Notes: generated by a model not told the origin, from the sequence alone. Shown: positions 8,982-18,584, numbered from the stretch's first letter. The stretch: 64,000 nt of DNA from an uncultured Acetatifactor sp. (GCA_934402375.1 CAKRUB010000002.1:186001-250000), one strand, 5' to 3'. Made by a program: numbers and translations.

Positions 8982-9195
8982 GACCGGCGTGAAGCTGGTG
9001 CTTTCTACCGTATATGAGGCGCTGACGGAAAAGGGCTATAATCCGGTGAACCAGATTGTAGGCTATATCATGAGCGGTGATCCGACCTATATCACCAGCC
9101 ATAAGAACGCACGCAGCCTGATCATGAAGGTAGAGAGAGACGAACTGGTGGAAGAGCTGCTGACGGAGTATATCCGTACCAAAAACTGGAAATAA
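8932..9195 (+). CDS. ireB: IreB family regulatory phosphoprotein (UPF0297)
   Basis: The 87-residue protein carries the family core [32 protein letters not shown] and [10 protein letters not shown]. In enterococci IreB is a substrate of the IreK Ser/Thr kinase and modulates cephalosporin tolerance. The ATG at 8932 follows GAGGGGAAGTT and overlaps the tail of the YcaO remnant, so the island ends at its doorstep. It is followed by ruvX and DUF1292, the standard order; alaS, the usual upstream neighbour, is not present and may have been displaced by the island. Confidence 0.9.
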   Translation: MQDLGNTQYFKVETEPETGVKLVLSTVYEALTEKGYNPVNQIVGYIMSGDPTYITSHKNARSLIMKVERDELVEELLTEYIRTKNWK

Positions 9196-9236
9196 TTATT
9201 ACAAGAGACCAAGCGGAAGAAGGACGGAGGAATCCC

Positions 9237-9671
9237 ATGCGTATAATGGGTTTGGATTTTGGATCGAAGACGGTGGGCGTCGCGGTGAGTGACAGCCTGC
9301 TTATGACTGCTCAGGGCGTGGAGATTATCCGGCGTAAGGAAGAGAATAAGCTGCGGCAGACGCTGGCGCGGATTGAGGAACTGATCGTTGAGTATGAGGT
9401 GGGAGAGATTGTGCTCGGCCTGCCGAAGAATATGAATGCAACTGAGGGTATAAGGGTAGAGCTGACGCTCGAGTTCAAGGACAAGCTGGAACGGCGTACG
9501 GGACTGCCTGTCCATATGTGGGATGAGAGACTTACGACAGTCGCTGCGGATAAGACCATGATGGAAGCGGGTATCCGCAGGGAAAACAGAAAAGAATACG
9601 TTGACATGATTGCTGCGTCCTTGATTTTACAAGGGTATCTCGACAGACGCAGTATGGAAAAACAGGAGTAA
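9237..9671 (+). CDS. ruvX: Holliday junction resolvase-like RuvX (YqgF)
   Basis: The 144-residue RNase H-fold protein starts [19 protein letters not shown] with the first catalytic aspartate and has [12 protein letters not shown] and [12 protein letters not shown] further on. YqgF/RuvX proteins act in pre-16S rRNA 5' maturation and possibly in recombination. It is positioned 41 bases after ireB behind GGACGGAGGAATCCC. The length is normal. Confidence 0.92.
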   Translation: MRIMGLDFGSKTVGVAVSDSLLMTAQGVEIIRRKEENKLRQTLARIEELIVEYEVGEIVLGLPKNMNATEGIRVELTLEFKDKLERRTGLPVHMWDERLTTVAADKTMMEAGIRRENRKEYVDMIAASLILQGYLDRRSMEKQE

Positions 9672-9674
9672 TTT

Positions 9675-9944
9675 ATGGCAAAGCTGGAAAAGATCACGTT
9701 CCGTCCCGACGGTGAGGAACCTGTAGAATTTTATGTACTGGAGCAGACAAGGATCGGCGGGGTGAACTATATCCTCGTGACGGATGTGGAAGAGGGCGAC
9801 GGAGATGCCCTGATTCTGAAGGATCTCTCCGAGGACGGCGACGAGGAGGGCATCTTCAGCATTGTTTCTGAGGATGAGGAGCTTTCCGCGGTTGCCGGGA
9901 TATTCCAGAATATGCTGGATGACATTACGTTCACTGAGACGTAA
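9675..9944 (+). CDS. DUF1292 domain protein
   Basis: The 89-residue acidic protein, rich in D and E, has the DUF1292 pattern (EEPVEFYVLEQTRIGGVNYILV, then ALILKDLSEDGDE). No function is known. It follows ruvX by three bases, as in most Firmicutes where ireB-ruvX-DUF1292 is a conserved set. It precedes the Fur-family gene. Confidence 0.85.
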   Translation: MAKLEKITFRPDGEEPVEFYVLEQTRIGGVNYILVTDVEEGDGDALILKDLSEDGDEEGIFSIVSEDEELSAVAGIFQNMLDDITFTET

Positions 9945-9957
9945 ACGAGGTTACGAT

Positions 9958-10428
9958 ATGGCAGTCGACAGAGAAGAGGTAAAAAAACTTTTGCGGGAAA
10001 GAGGGCTTAAAGTCACCAGACAGAGAATCATGGTTCTGGAGGCAATAGCGTCCTGCCCGGAGGAGCATCTGACTGCCGAGGAAATATTTGAGCTTGTAAA
10101 AGTGGACTGTCCCGAAATCGGGCTGGCTACTGTTTATAGAACAATACAGCTGCTGAGTGAGCTGCGACTGATCGACCGGATCAGCTTTGATGATGGTTTT
10201 GTGCGTTACGAGATGGGGAGCGCTCCTAACCAGAAGCAAAAGCACCATCATCACCATCTGATCTGTATGAAATGCGGGAAAGTGATTTCTTTTCAGGATG
10301 ACCTGCTGGAGGAACTGGAAGCGAAGATTGCTGTGACTACCGGCTTTCGTGTTGTGGATCATGAGGTCAAGCTCTACGGCTACTGTGTAGAATGTGGAGG
10401 AGATTTAATTGAAGAAAAAAGTGAATAA
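9958..10428 (+). CDS. Fur-family metalloregulator
   Basis: This 156-residue repressor has a winged-helix N-terminal domain (GLKVTRQRIMVLEAI, ATVYRTIQLLSEL) and a metal-binding C-terminal domain. The latter has a histidine run before LICMKCGK (CxxC) and YGYCVECGGD (second CxxC), the structural zinc site of Fur, Zur and PerR. I cannot assign the subtype by eye; the histidine-rich stretch at about 96-103 is unusually long. The start at 9958 follows ACGAGG. Its end overlaps the RNase J start by 20 bases, which suggests coupling. Confidence 0.85.
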   Translation: MAVDREEVKKLLRERGLKVTRQRIMVLEAIASCPEEHLTAEEIFELVKVDCPEIGLATVYRTIQLLSELRLIDRISFDDGFVRYEMGSAPNQKQKHHHHHLICMKCGKVISFQDDLLEELEAKIAVTTGFRVVDHEVKLYGYCVECGGDLIEEKSE

Positions 10429-12082
10429 CAGTGGTTCTAAGCTGAAAGTGATCCCTTTGGGAGGCCTGGAACAGATTGGCATGAACATTACTGCCTTTGA
10501 ATACGAAGACAGTATTGTTGTGGTGGATTGTGGTCTGTCGTTCCCGGCGGACGATATGCTGGGAATCGATCTCGTCATTCCCGATGTGACCTATCTGAAG
10601 GATAACATCGACAGGGTCAAGGCTTTCGTCATCACGCATGGACATGAGGATCATATCGGTGCGCTGCCCTATGTGCTCCGAGAGGTCAATGTGCCGATTT
10701 ACGCGACAAGACTTACCATGGGAATTATCGAGAATAAGCTGAAGGAACATAATCTGATTAAAGGCACGAAGCGGAAGGTGGTAAAGTTCGGACAATCCAT
10801 TAACCTCGGACAGCTGAGGGTGGAATTCATCCGGACGAATCACAGTATCGTGGATGCCGCCGCTCTGGCAATTTATTCCCCGGCGGGCGTGGTTGTCCAT
10901 ACGGGCGATTTCAAGGTAGACTACACACCGGTATTCGGAGATGCCATTGACCTGCAAAGGTTTGCCGAGCTCGGCAGAAAGGGCGTCCTCGCACTGATGT
11001 GTGATTCTACGAATGCGGAGCGCCCAGGGTTCACACCGTCCGAGAAGACAGTGGGTAAGACCTTTGACAATTTGTTTGAAGAACATAAAAATACCAGAAT
11101 CTTTGTTGCAACCTTTGCATCCAACGTCGACCGTGTGCAGCAGATCATCAATACCGCCTATAAGTTCGGCAAGAAGGTCTGCGTGGAGGGGCGCAGCATG
11201 GTGAACATCATCGAGACTGCGAGAAATCTGGAATGTATTAAGATTCCGGACAATACGCTGATTGAGATCGACCAGCTGAAAAACTACCCGGATGAACAGC
11301 AGGTCATCATCACGACGGGAAGTCAGGGAGAGAGCATGGCGGCGCTCAGCAGAATGGCGAACGGTATGCACCGCAAGATTACGATCGGCGCGGGAGACAC
11401 CGTTATCTTTTCCTCAAACCCGATACCCGGAAATGAAAAATCCGTTACGAAGGTCATTAACGAGCTGCTCCGCAAGGGCGCGGACGTTATTTTTCAGGAT
11501 GCCCATGTGTCGGGACATGCCTGCCAGGAAGAAATCAAGCTGATCTATACGCTGGTGCAACCGAAGTACGCGATTCCGGTTCACGGTGAGTACAAGCATC
11601 TGAAGGCGCAGGCGAAGATTGCGCAGAGCCTTGGAATTGATAAGGAAAATATTTTCATCCTTTCTTCGGGTGATATTATAGAGCTGGACGAGAACAGCGC
11701 GAAGGTGACGGGCAAGGCGCCCACCGGAGCGATTCTGGTCGACGGACTTGGCGTCGGCGATGTCGGAAACGTGGTACTGCGGGATCGCCAGCACCTTGCG
11801 GAGGACGGCATCATGATCGTTGTCATGAGCCTTGACCGCTACAACGGACAACTGGTGGCGGGGCCGGACATCGTATCCAGAGGCTTTGTCTATGTGAAGG
11901 AATCCGACGAGCTGATAGAGGAGGCGCGCCATACTGTCGATGATGCATTGCAGAGATGCCTCGACAAGGGAGTCACCGACTGGGGCAAGCTCAAAAATGT
12001 TACAAAGGACGCGCTCAGCGACTATGTCTGGAAAAAGACCAAGCGCCGCCCGATGATCCTCCCGATCATCATGGAGGTCTAA
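10409..12082 (+). CDS. rnj: Ribonuclease J
   Basis: The 557-residue metallo-beta-lactamase/beta-CASP ribonuclease has the catalytic HGHEDH motif (about 75-80). Downstream are HTGDFKVD, CDSTNAERPG and the beta-CASP GSQGE motif, and HVSGHA and IPVHGE near the C-terminus. RNase J performs mRNA turnover and rRNA maturation by 5'-3' exo and endo cleavage. It begins with TTG at 10409 behind GGAGGAGA, inside the last codons of the Fur-type gene. The stop TAA is also the first base of a repeat element. Confidence 0.93.
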   Translation: MKKKVNNSGSKLKVIPLGGLEQIGMNITAFEYEDSIVVVDCGLSFPADDMLGIDLVIPDVTYLKDNIDRVKAFVITHGHEDHIGALPYVLREVNVPIYATRLTMGIIENKLKEHNLIKGTKRKVVKFGQSINLGQLRVEFIRTNHSIVDAAALAIYSPAGVVVHTGDFKVDYTPVFGDAIDLQRFAELGRKGVLALMCDSTNAERPGFTPSEKTVGKTFDNLFEEHKNTRIFVATFASNVDRVQQIINTAYKFGKKVCVEGRSMVNIIETARNLECIKIPDNTLIEIDQLKNYPDEQQVIITTGSQGESMAALSRMANGMHRKITIGAGDTVIFSSNPIPGNEKSVTKVINELLRKGADVIFQDAHVSGHACQEEIKLIYTLVQPKYAIPVHGEYKHLKAQAKIAQSLGIDKENIFILSSGDIIELDENSAKVTGKAPTGAILVDGLGVGDVGNVVLRDRQHLAEDGIMIVVMSLDRYNGQLVAGPDIVSRGFVYVKESDELIEEARHTVDDALQRCLDKGVTDWGKLKNVTKDALSDYVWKKTKRRPMILPIIMEV

Positions 12083-12345
12083 TGAGCCATGCTGTGTGGC
12101 TCCAAGCTACCGGCGGGGAGCTTGCTCACCGACGACAGCTTGGAGCGCACACACAATACGGCGAAGCCGTGCTCACGAGATGAAGCGCGAAGCGCGTAAT
12201 CGAGGGAGGCAAGGCTCATTAGCCGCTGGGGCACATGACATTGCCGGGGAGCTTGCTCACTGGCGACAGCATGGAGCGCACACACAACATGACTCATTAG
12301 AGTCAGATATATCATTTGTAGTGCGGAATCGAGGGAGGCAGAATT
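12080..12345. repeat. Palindromic intergenic repeat with a partial tandem copy
   Basis: The gap between rnj and the YlbF gene holds a CTAATGAGCC / GGCTCATTAG inverted pair (12079-12088 and 12213-12222). Inside is a nine-base dyad, CTCCAAGCT with AGCTTGGAG. A block starting GGGGAGCTTGCTCAC at 12115 is repeated at 12246 with few changes. The AATCGAGGGAGGC segment at 12198 recurs at 12327, where it supplies the ribosome site of the next gene. No T-run follows, so it is not a simple terminator. Long frames through it look non-coding. Confidence 0.75.
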
Positions 12346-12348
12346 TAT

Positions 12349-12669
12349 ATGAACACCATGGAACAGGCGACGGACGGTCTCATAGAGGCAATCCTGCAAA
12401 GCGAGGAATACCTGACCTATCAGGCAGAACTCGCAAGACTGTCTGAGCAGCCCGAATTAAAGGCACAGGTTGACGAATACCGCAGACGCAATTTTGAATT
12501 TCAGTCCAGATCGGACATCGACTTTGACAAGCTGGATGCCTTCGAGAGAGAGTACGAGAGCTTTCGGGAGAAGCCGGTCGTGGAGGAATTTCTTGCGGCG
12601 GAGCTTGCCTTTTGCAGAATGATGCAGGAGATCAGCCTGCATGTCACATCGGCGCTGAAATTCGGGTGA
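12349..12669 (+). CDS. YlbF/YmcA family regulator
   Basis: The 106-residue helical protein matches the YlbF/YmcA (DUF964) pattern: ILQSEEYLTYQ, a central PELKAQVDEYRRRNFEFQ helix and a late VVEEFLAAELAFCRMMQEI helix. In Bacillus, YlbF and YmcA partner with YaaT to influence RNase Y and sporulation or competence decisions. Its position behind RNase J is compatible with an RNA-decay role. The start follows GAGGGAGGCAGAATTTAT. Confidence 0.8.
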   Translation: MNTMEQATDGLIEAILQSEEYLTYQAELARLSEQPELKAQVDEYRRRNFEFQSRSDIDFDKLDAFEREYESFREKPVVEEFLAAELAFCRMMQEISLHVTSALKFG

Positions 12670-12697
12670 TACGCGCAAGCGTGGAATGGAGAATTAT

Positions 12698-13102
12698 ATG
12701 AAATCAAGCAATTTGATCATGGCCGTTCTGGGAGCAATCTTCAGAGTGGTCGTTGCCATTGCGGCAGTGTATATCATCTATCAGGGAGCGATTCTGTGTT
12801 ATAACTACGGCTATCGTATCTTTACTGAGCCTGCATTGTCGGCAGGAGAGGGAAGAACCGTGACGGTTGCCATCACGGACGATATGTCGCCCAAGGAAAT
12901 CGGGCAGCTGTTTGAAAATAAAGGACTGGTTCGGGATGCCAGACTGTTTATGCTGCAATATTATCTCTCCGAGTATGTCAAGGATGTCAAGCCGGGTGTC
13001 TTTGAACTGAGCACATCGATGACAGCCGAGGAGATGATGGAGGCAATGACGGTGACGGCAGACAACGATCAGGACGATCAGGGGCAGAGCACCGGAGAGT
13101 AG
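12698..13102 (+). CDS. Short MltG/YceG-like membrane protein without catalytic domain
   Basis: The 134-residue protein has one N-terminal membrane segment (about 7-35). A single LysM-like subdomain of the MltG type follows: ITDDMSPKEIGQLFENKGLV, then VKPGVFELSTSMTAEEMM. MltG transglycosylases are ~340-380 residues with a catalytic glutamate; that part is absent and the protein ends in an acidic, glutamine-rich tail. Position matches mltG (yrrL) upstream of trmR in Bacillus. I prefer ATG 12698, preceded by TGGAGAA, over ATG 12686. It may be a natural regulatory short form, as the stop is clean and no downstream remnant is visible. Confidence 0.72.
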   Translation: MKSSNLIMAVLGAIFRVVVAIAAVYIIYQGAILCYNYGYRIFTEPALSAGEGRTVTVAITDDMSPKEIGQLFENKGLVRDARLFMLQYYLSEYVKDVKPGVFELSTSMTAEEMMEAMTVTADNDQDDQGQSTGE

Positions 13103-13110
13103 GAAGAACG

Positions 13111-13752
13111 ATGATTATTGATGAAAGAATGGCGACCTATATCGATTCGCTCGACAGAGGAAACACGCCTTTCCTTGATGAAATTGAAAAATATGCGCTG
13201 GAGACGCAGGTGCCGGTTATACGGAAATCCATGCAGAGCCTGCTGAAGTTTCTCTTAGCGTTTTCAAAGCCGAAGAACATCCTGGAAGTCGGGACTGCTA
13301 TCGGCTTTTCTGCGTTATTGATGCATGAGTACAGCCCTGCAGACTGCCATATTACAACGATTGAAAAGTATGAAAAAAGAATTCCTGTTGCAAAGGAAAA
13401 TTTTGCAAGGGCGGGAGCGGAGGAGAGGATTACGCTGCTGGAGGGAGACGCGACCGATATACTGAAGGAACTGGACGGCAGCTACGACCTGATTTTTATG
13501 GATGCGGCAAAGGGGCAGTACATCCACTTCCTGCCGGACATCCTGCGCCTTCTGCCGCCCGGCGGACTACTTGTGAGCGACAATGTCCTGCAGGACGGGG
13601 ACATCATTGAATCCCGCTTTGCAGTGACCCGCCGCAACCGCACCATTCATGCGCGTATGCGTGACTACCTGTACGAACTGAAGCACCACCCGCAGCTTGA
13701 AACGGTCATCCTGCCCATCGGCGACGGCGTGACTCTCAGTACGAAGGTTTGA
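13111..13752 (+). CDS. trmR: tRNA 5-hydroxyuridine methyltransferase TrmR
   Basis: The 213-residue SAM-dependent O-methyltransferase has ILEVGTAIGFSALLM (SAM motif, about 55-69), LDGSYDLIFMDAAKGQY (metal/active-site region) and VSDNVLQDG. In Bacillus, TrmR (YrrM) methylates 5-hydroxyuridine at the tRNA wobble position to give mo5U. The neighbouring U32 peptidase-like TrhP makes that hydroxyl. The same adjacency here (next gene) supports this over a generic caffeoyl-CoA-type methyltransferase. It begins eight bases after the MltG-like gene. Confidence 0.85.
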   Translation: MIIDERMATYIDSLDRGNTPFLDEIEKYALETQVPVIRKSMQSLLKFLLAFSKPKNILEVGTAIGFSALLMHEYSPADCHITTIEKYEKRIPVAKENFARAGAEERITLLEGDATDILKELDGSYDLIFMDAAKGQYIHFLPDILRLLPPGGLLVSDNVLQDGDIIESRFAVTRRNRTIHARMRDYLYELKHHPQLETVILPIGDGVTLSTKV

Positions 13753-13767
13753 AAATTTCGGAATACA

Positions 13768-13907
13768 GTTGTGCAGGATGTACATGGCCGCAAGCAGCGC
13801 ACTCTGGAGCCGCCGGCACTTACATGGCGTACTTTGACATGTTATGTGCCGTTGCGTGCGGAAGGTAGCGAAAGCGTGCCTGCGGTGGCCTGTGCATCCT
13901 GCACAAC
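13768..13907. repeat. 140-bp imperfect palindromic element
   Basis: GTTGTGCAGGATG at 13768-13780 has its exact inverse, CATCCTGCACAAC, at 13895-13907. Pairing extends inward with a few mismatches through the GGCC and GCACTC/GCGTGC region. The interior contains no plausible gene. It fills the trmR-trhP gap and could fold as a long hairpin in RNA or be a small mobile (MITE/REP-type) element. No second copy is visible in this window. Confidence 0.75.
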
Positions 13908-13940
13908 GTCACTTGAAAGATACCAGAAAGGATTTCTCTT

Positions 13941-15236
13941 ATGACGGATCGTAACAAACCAGAGCTTTTAATCCCGGCGAGCAGCCTTGAGGTCTTAAAG
14001 ACTGCGGTTATATTCGGAGCGGACGCCGTATATATCGGCGGCGAGGCATTTGGTCTTCGCGCGAAGGCAAAGAACTTCTCGATGGAGGAGATGGCGGAGG
14101 GCATCGCATTCGCCCACGCGCACGGCGTCAAGGTGTATGTCACGGCAAATATTCTGGCGCACAACTATGACCTCGACGCGGCAAGGACATATTTTGAAGA
14201 ACTGCGCCTTATGCAGCCGGAAACCTGCGACGCACTCATTATTTCCGATCCGGGAATGTTTACGATTGCGAAGGAAGTCTGGCCTGAGGTGGAGATTCAC
14301 ATCTCAACACAGGCGAACAACACAAATTATATGACTTACCTCTTCTGGTGGAAGCAGGGCGCGAAGCGCGTGGTTTCTGCGAGAGAGCTGTCCCTGAACG
14401 AGATTCGTGGAATCAGGGAGCACATTCCGGCAGAGATGGAGATCGAGAGCTTTATCCACGGCGCGATGTGCATTTCCTATTCGGGGAGATGTCTTCTGAG
14501 CAATTTCTTCACCGGACGTGATGCCAACCGGGGAGCCTGCACGCATCCCTGTCGGTGGAAATATGCGGTCGTGGAGGAGACGCGCCCCGGGGAGTATCTG
14601 CCGGTTTATGAGAATGACCGGGGAACCTATATTTTTAACTCCAAGGATCTGTGCATGATCGAATATATCCCAGAGCTTGTGGCGGCGGGCATCGACAGCT
14701 TTAAGATCGAGGGACGCATGAAGACGGCGCTCTATGTTGCGGCAGTGGCGAGAACCTACCGGAGGGCGATCGATGACTTCTTTGAATCGGAGCAAAAGTA
14801 CCGCGATCATCTCGAATGGTATCGCGCGGAAATCTCCAAATGCACCTACAGGCAGTTTACGACAGGCTTTTATTTTGGAAAAACAGACGCGGAAACGCAG
14901 ATTTATGACAATAATACCTATGTCAATGAATATAAATATCTGGGGATTGCGGAAGAAGTCAGGAATGCGGCGGAGACACCGTGCAGGGAAACAGCGCAGG
15001 ATGCAAGATTGGTGCGTATTGAACAGAAGAATAAATTTTCTGTGGGCGATTCCATAGAGATCATGAAGCCGGACGGCTCAAATGTTCCAGTTACTGTGGA
15101 GGGAATGTTCAATGAAGAGGGTGAAGCTGTGGATAGCTGCCCGCATTCCCGACAGAGCTTGTGGATAAAGCTGTCAGCGGAGGCGAGACAGTATGATATT
15201 CTGAGAGTGAAGGTAGAAGGACAGAGCAATGGATAA
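13941..15236 (+). CDS. trhP: tRNA hydroxylation protein TrhP (peptidase U32 family)
   Basis: The 431-residue protein opens KPELLIPASSLEVLKTAV. It has the U32 signature region ESFIHGAMCISYSGRCLLSNFFTGRDANRGAC (about 172-203; broken cysteine spacing C-x7-C-x12-C-x3-C typical of the family's Fe-S ligands). Such proteins are annotated as collagenases but in E. coli and Bacillus take part in prephenate-dependent tRNA U34 hydroxylation. Neighbouring trmR supports this role. The start is ATG 13941. The stop overlaps the next gene's start. Confidence 0.87.
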   Translation: MTDRNKPELLIPASSLEVLKTAVIFGADAVYIGGEAFGLRAKAKNFSMEEMAEGIAFAHAHGVKVYVTANILAHNYDLDAARTYFEELRLMQPETCDALIISDPGMFTIAKEVWPEVEIHISTQANNTNYMTYLFWWKQGAKRVVSARELSLNEIRGIREHIPAEMEIESFIHGAMCISYSGRCLLSNFFTGRDANRGACTHPCRWKYAVVEETRPGEYLPVYENDRGTYIFNSKDLCMIEYIPELVAAGIDSFKIEGRMKTALYVAAVARTYRRAIDDFFESEQKYRDHLEWYRAEISKCTYRQFTTGFYFGKTDAETQIYDNNTYVNEYKYLGIAEEVRNAAETPCRETAQDARLVRIEQKNKFSVGDSIEIMKPDGSNVPVTVEGMFNEEGEAVDSCPHSRQSLWIKLSAEARQYDILRVKVEGQSNG

Positions 15237-16386
15237 GAGGACATCGCGCATTGTGGCGCACATTCTGACGGCGGCATACGGTCTGGCATGTTTATGGCTC
15301 TTCTACAGACAGTCCATAGCCGACCTCTCCGTGGAGGGAACAATACCGTTCCAGTCGGATCTGCCGCTCCATATCAGCATGGTCATTGAGGACGGCTGGT
15401 ATTACAGCTTTACGGCATATGCATATAAGCTGCTCTATCTGCTCTGTGGGCGGACAACAATAGGCATTGCACTGCTGCTCGCTGTCTGTACATGGGCAAC
15501 GGTCTATGTCATGGAGGCATTTTTATGCTATGTGGGGCACTATCGGGAGAAAAACTGGTTTACCCTGACACTGGCGCTGAGCCTGAATTTCGTGATGCCT
15601 GTGTATATCAGGGCAGTCGGCGTGTACCGCTATGTCAGCTACCAGTCGGGGAATATCTGGCATAATTCCACCTATATCTGTATGAGGCTGGTTGCGCTGG
15701 CGACGCTGCTGTACTATTTCCGGCTGGAGGAAAAATACCGCGAGGGACTCAGCTGGAAGGAATGGTGCATATTTGCACTTTTGAATGTGGTATGTACCGG
15801 AATCAAGCCCAGCTTTCTGGTGGCATTTTCGCCGGTCGTCGGAATCTGTCTGTTGGTCGATCTTTTCCGTAGGGTTCCGCTGAAGAGGATTCTTGTGTTC
15901 GGCTCTGCTCTTCTGCCGAGCGGGCTGGTCATTCTCTGGCAGAACTCCGTTCTGTTCGGCGAGGATACCGGCAACGGCATCGGTTTCCGGCCGTGGTACA
16001 CCTTCTCCCTGCATGCAAATATTACAAAGCTCGCGGTTGTGTGCTCTGTTCTGTTCTGTGCACTGACGGTTCTCAGCACATGCAGACAGTTAAAATCTGA
16101 TAAAAAATATCGATTTGCGGTGATGATGGCGGTGGTGGGATTTCTGGAAGCGCTCTGTCTTGTGGAAAACGGCAGCCGTGCCGTGGATGGAAACTTCCTG
16201 TGGAGCTATAGCTTCTGCCTGTTTGTATTGTTTGCCGTCTGTGCGGTGAAATGGCTGGAATTCGGCAAGGAGGGCGTACAGAGAAGTCTGCGCGTCGGCC
16301 TCGGTCTTGTATACGCATGGCATTTGTACTGTGGACTGTATTTTTTTGTGAAGCTCGTCGCAGGAGCTAGCTATTGGATGCAGTGA
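15229..16386 (+). CDS. Polytopic membrane protein, unrecognised
   Basis: The 385-residue protein has about nine or ten hydrophobic segments. Its first extracytoplasmic loop (FQSDLPLHISMVIEDGWYYSF) resembles the GT-C glycosyltransferase arrangement in which an acidic/aromatic loop follows the first helix. The ATG overlaps the trhP stop (ATGGATAA), so it is translated with the tRNA modification genes, although no functional link is apparent. I cannot name the family; a GT-C-like or DUF transporter-like protein is possible. Confidence 0.6.
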   Translation: MDKRTSRIVAHILTAAYGLACLWLFYRQSIADLSVEGTIPFQSDLPLHISMVIEDGWYYSFTAYAYKLLYLLCGRTTIGIALLLAVCTWATVYVMEAFLCYVGHYREKNWFTLTLALSLNFVMPVYIRAVGVYRYVSYQSGNIWHNSTYICMRLVALATLLYYFRLEEKYREGLSWKEWCIFALLNVVCTGIKPSFLVAFSPVVGICLLVDLFRRVPLKRILVFGSALLPSGLVILWQNSVLFGEDTGNGIGFRPWYTFSLHANITKLAVVCSVLFCALTVLSTCRQLKSDKKYRFAVMMAVVGFLEALCLVENGSRAVDGNFLWSYSFCLFVLFAVCAVKWLEFGKEGVQRSLRVGLGLVYAWHLYCGLYFFVKLVAGASYWMQ

Positions 16387-16472
16387 CACTGCATCTGCGG
16401 TTGTCTTTTGTGTGAAAATAAGGTATTGTATTTACGAAAGCAGGAAAGAACACCAGAAAGGGAAAAGGGAAG

Positions 16473-18584
16473 ATGAACGAAGTATTGAATGTGGAAGAGC
16501 TGTTTGCCAGCAAGGTTTTTACCCTCGGGAAAATGCGGGAACGCCTGCCCAAGGGAGTTTTCAAGGAAGTAAAGCGCGTCATGGATCAGGGCGGGGAGCT
16601 TTCCCTTGCCACGGCTGATGTTGTGGCGAAGGCGATGAAGGACTGGGCGATTGAGAACGGAGCGACCCATTATACGCACTGGTTCCAGCCGCTGACCGGA
16701 ATTACCGCAGAGAAGCATGATGCCTTTGTGACCCATCCGGACGAGGATGGAAAAATGCTCATGGAGTTCTCGGGAAAAGAGCTGATCAAGGGCGAGCCGG
16801 ATGCTTCCTCCTTCCCTTCCGGCGGACTGCGTGCAACCTTTGAGGCGCGGGGATATACAGCATGGGACATTACCTCTCCGGCGTTTATCAAGGAGACGGC
16901 GACAGGTCCGACCCTTTGTATTCCCACGGCGTTCTGTTCTTATACAGGCGAGGCACTGGATAAGAAGACACCGCTTTTGCGCTCCATGGAGGCGTTGAGC
17001 CGTGAGGCGATCCGTATCGTGCGCCTGTTCGGAAACACGGAGGCGAAAAAGGTGCTTCCCTCGGTAGGGGCAGAGCAGGAATATTTTCTGGTAGATGCGA
17101 AGAAAGCGCTCCAGAGAGAGGACATTATCTTCTCCGGCCGGACGCTGTTCGGCGCTCCGGCACCGAAGGGGCAGGAAATGGATGATCATTATTTCGGCGT
17201 TATCCGGGAGAGAGTCGGCGGCTTCATGCATGATGTCAACATTGAGCTCTGGAAGCTGGGCGTGACCTCCAAGACCCAGCACAACGAGGCGGCTCCCGCA
17301 CAGCATGAGGTGGCTCCGATTTATGAGTCCGCGAATGTGGCGGTGGATCACAACCAGCTTGTGATGGAGACACTGAAGCGAGTGGCAGGAAAGCACGGTC
17401 TGCGCTGTATGTTACATGAAAAGCCTTTTGCCGGGGTCAACGGCTCCGGAAAACATAACAACTGGTCAATAACGACCGACAACGGCATCAACCTTCTTGA
17501 ACCGGGACAGACGCCCAATGAGAACATCCAGTTCCTTCTGGTACTGGCTTGTATCATTAAGGCAGTCGATACCCATGCAGATCTGCTCAGACAGAGTGCG
17601 GCGAATGTGGGCAACGACCAGAGACTTGGCGGCTTTGAAGCACCGCCCGCGATCATCTCCATCTTCCTCGGGGAACAGCTGGAGGATGTGGTAAATCAGC
17701 TTGTCGAGACGGGCAAGGCGGATTCCCTGAAGGAGGGCGGCGTGCTCAGAACCGGTGTTTCCACGCTTCCCGATTTCGTAAAGGATGCGACAGACAGAAA
17801 CAGAACCTCACCGTTCGCCTTCACGGGGAACAAGTTCGAGTTCCGCAGCGTGGGCAGCGAGGATTCCATTGGCAGCCCGAACACTACGCTGAACGCAATC
17901 GTTGCGGAGGCATTCTGCGAGGCGGCAGATCGTCTCGAGACGGCAGAGGACTTTGATATGGCGGTGCATGATCTGATTAAGGAATACCTAACGGAGCACC
18001 AGCGCATTATTTTCAACGGCAACGGCTATGCGAAGGAGTGGGAGGAGGAAGCGAAGAGAAGAGGGCTTCCCAACATCCCGTCCATGGTGGAGGCGGTCGG
18101 TGCGCTCACAACGGAAAAGGCAGTTCGTCTGTTTGAGAAGTTCCACATTTTCACAGAGCCGGAGCTGCGTTCCCGCGCGGAGATCCTGTATGAGACCTAT
18201 GCAAAGACGATCAACATCGAGGCGCTGACAATGCTGGATATGGCAAACAAACAGATTATCCCGTCCGTGACAGCCTTTGCAAAGTCTCTGGCGGAGACTA
18301 CGCTGAAGGTAAAGGAAGCGTGCGGAGATGCGACTGTGCCCGCAGAGCTGCTGAAGGCGGTCACGGAGAAGCTGACGGAGACAAAGCGTGCAGCGGAGAG
18401 GCTGCAGGCGGAGGAGACAGAGGCATTTGCAATGCCGAGAGGCAAGGAGCAGGCATTCCGTTACCATGACAGGGTCGTTACCGCAATGAATGAGCTGCGT
18501 CGCCCTGCCGATGAACTGGAGAAGATGGTCGACAAGACCTACTGGCCGTTCCCGACCTATGCGGATCTGATCTTCGAGGTGTAA
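16473..18584 (+). CDS. glnN: Glutamine synthetase type III, first copy
   Basis: The 703-residue protein matches GSIII, the large dodecameric ATP-dependent enzyme joining ammonium to glutamate. Seen: the N-terminal [20 protein letters not shown], the catalytic barrel motifs [11 protein letters not shown] (about 201-211) and [10 protein letters not shown] (about 322-331), and [17 protein letters not shown] complete second copy lies 345 bases downstream. The start follows AAAGGGAAAAGGGAAG. No leader terminator is visible upstream, unlike the second copy. The stop codon TAA is part of the inverted-repeat element. Confidence 0.93.
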   Translation: MNEVLNVEELFASKVFTLGKMRERLPKGVFKEVKRVMDQGGELSLATADVVAKAMKDWAIENGATHYTHWFQPLTGITAEKHDAFVTHPDEDGKMLMEFSGKELIKGEPDASSFPSGGLRATFEARGYTAWDITSPAFIKETATGPTLCIPTAFCSYTGEALDKKTPLLRSMEALSREAIRIVRLFGNTEAKKVLPSVGAEQEYFLVDAKKALQREDIIFSGRTLFGAPAPKGQEMDDHYFGVIRERVGGFMHDVNIELWKLGVTSKTQHNEAAPAQHEVAPIYESANVAVDHNQLVMETLKRVAGKHGLRCMLHEKPFAGVNGSGKHNNWSITTDNGINLLEPGQTPNENIQFLLVLACIIKAVDTHADLLRQSAANVGNDQRLGGFEAPPAIISIFLGEQLEDVVNQLVETGKADSLKEGGVLRTGVSTLPDFVKDATDRNRTSPFAFTGNKFEFRSVGSEDSIGSPNTTLNAIVAEAFCEAADRLETAEDFDMAVHDLIKEYLTEHQRIIFNGNGYAKEWEEEAKRRGLPNIPSMVEAVGALTTEKAVRLFEKFHIFTEPELRSRAEILYETYAKTINIEALTMLDMANKQIIPSVTAFAKSLAETTLKVKEACGDATVPAELLKAVTEKLTETKRAAERLQAEETEAFAMPRGKEQAFRYHDRVVTAMNELRRPADELEKMVDKTYWPFPTYADLIFEV

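Noticed and set aside
12096..12446. Open frame through the repeat block
   Set aside because: It consists of repeat translation, runs out of frame into the YlbF gene and has no family features; the sequence is better explained as repeats.
15229..16386. Assignment of the membrane gene after trhP to a named glycosyltransferase
   Set aside because: Only helix count and one acidic loop suggest GT-C; no signature residue decides it, so it stays unnamed.
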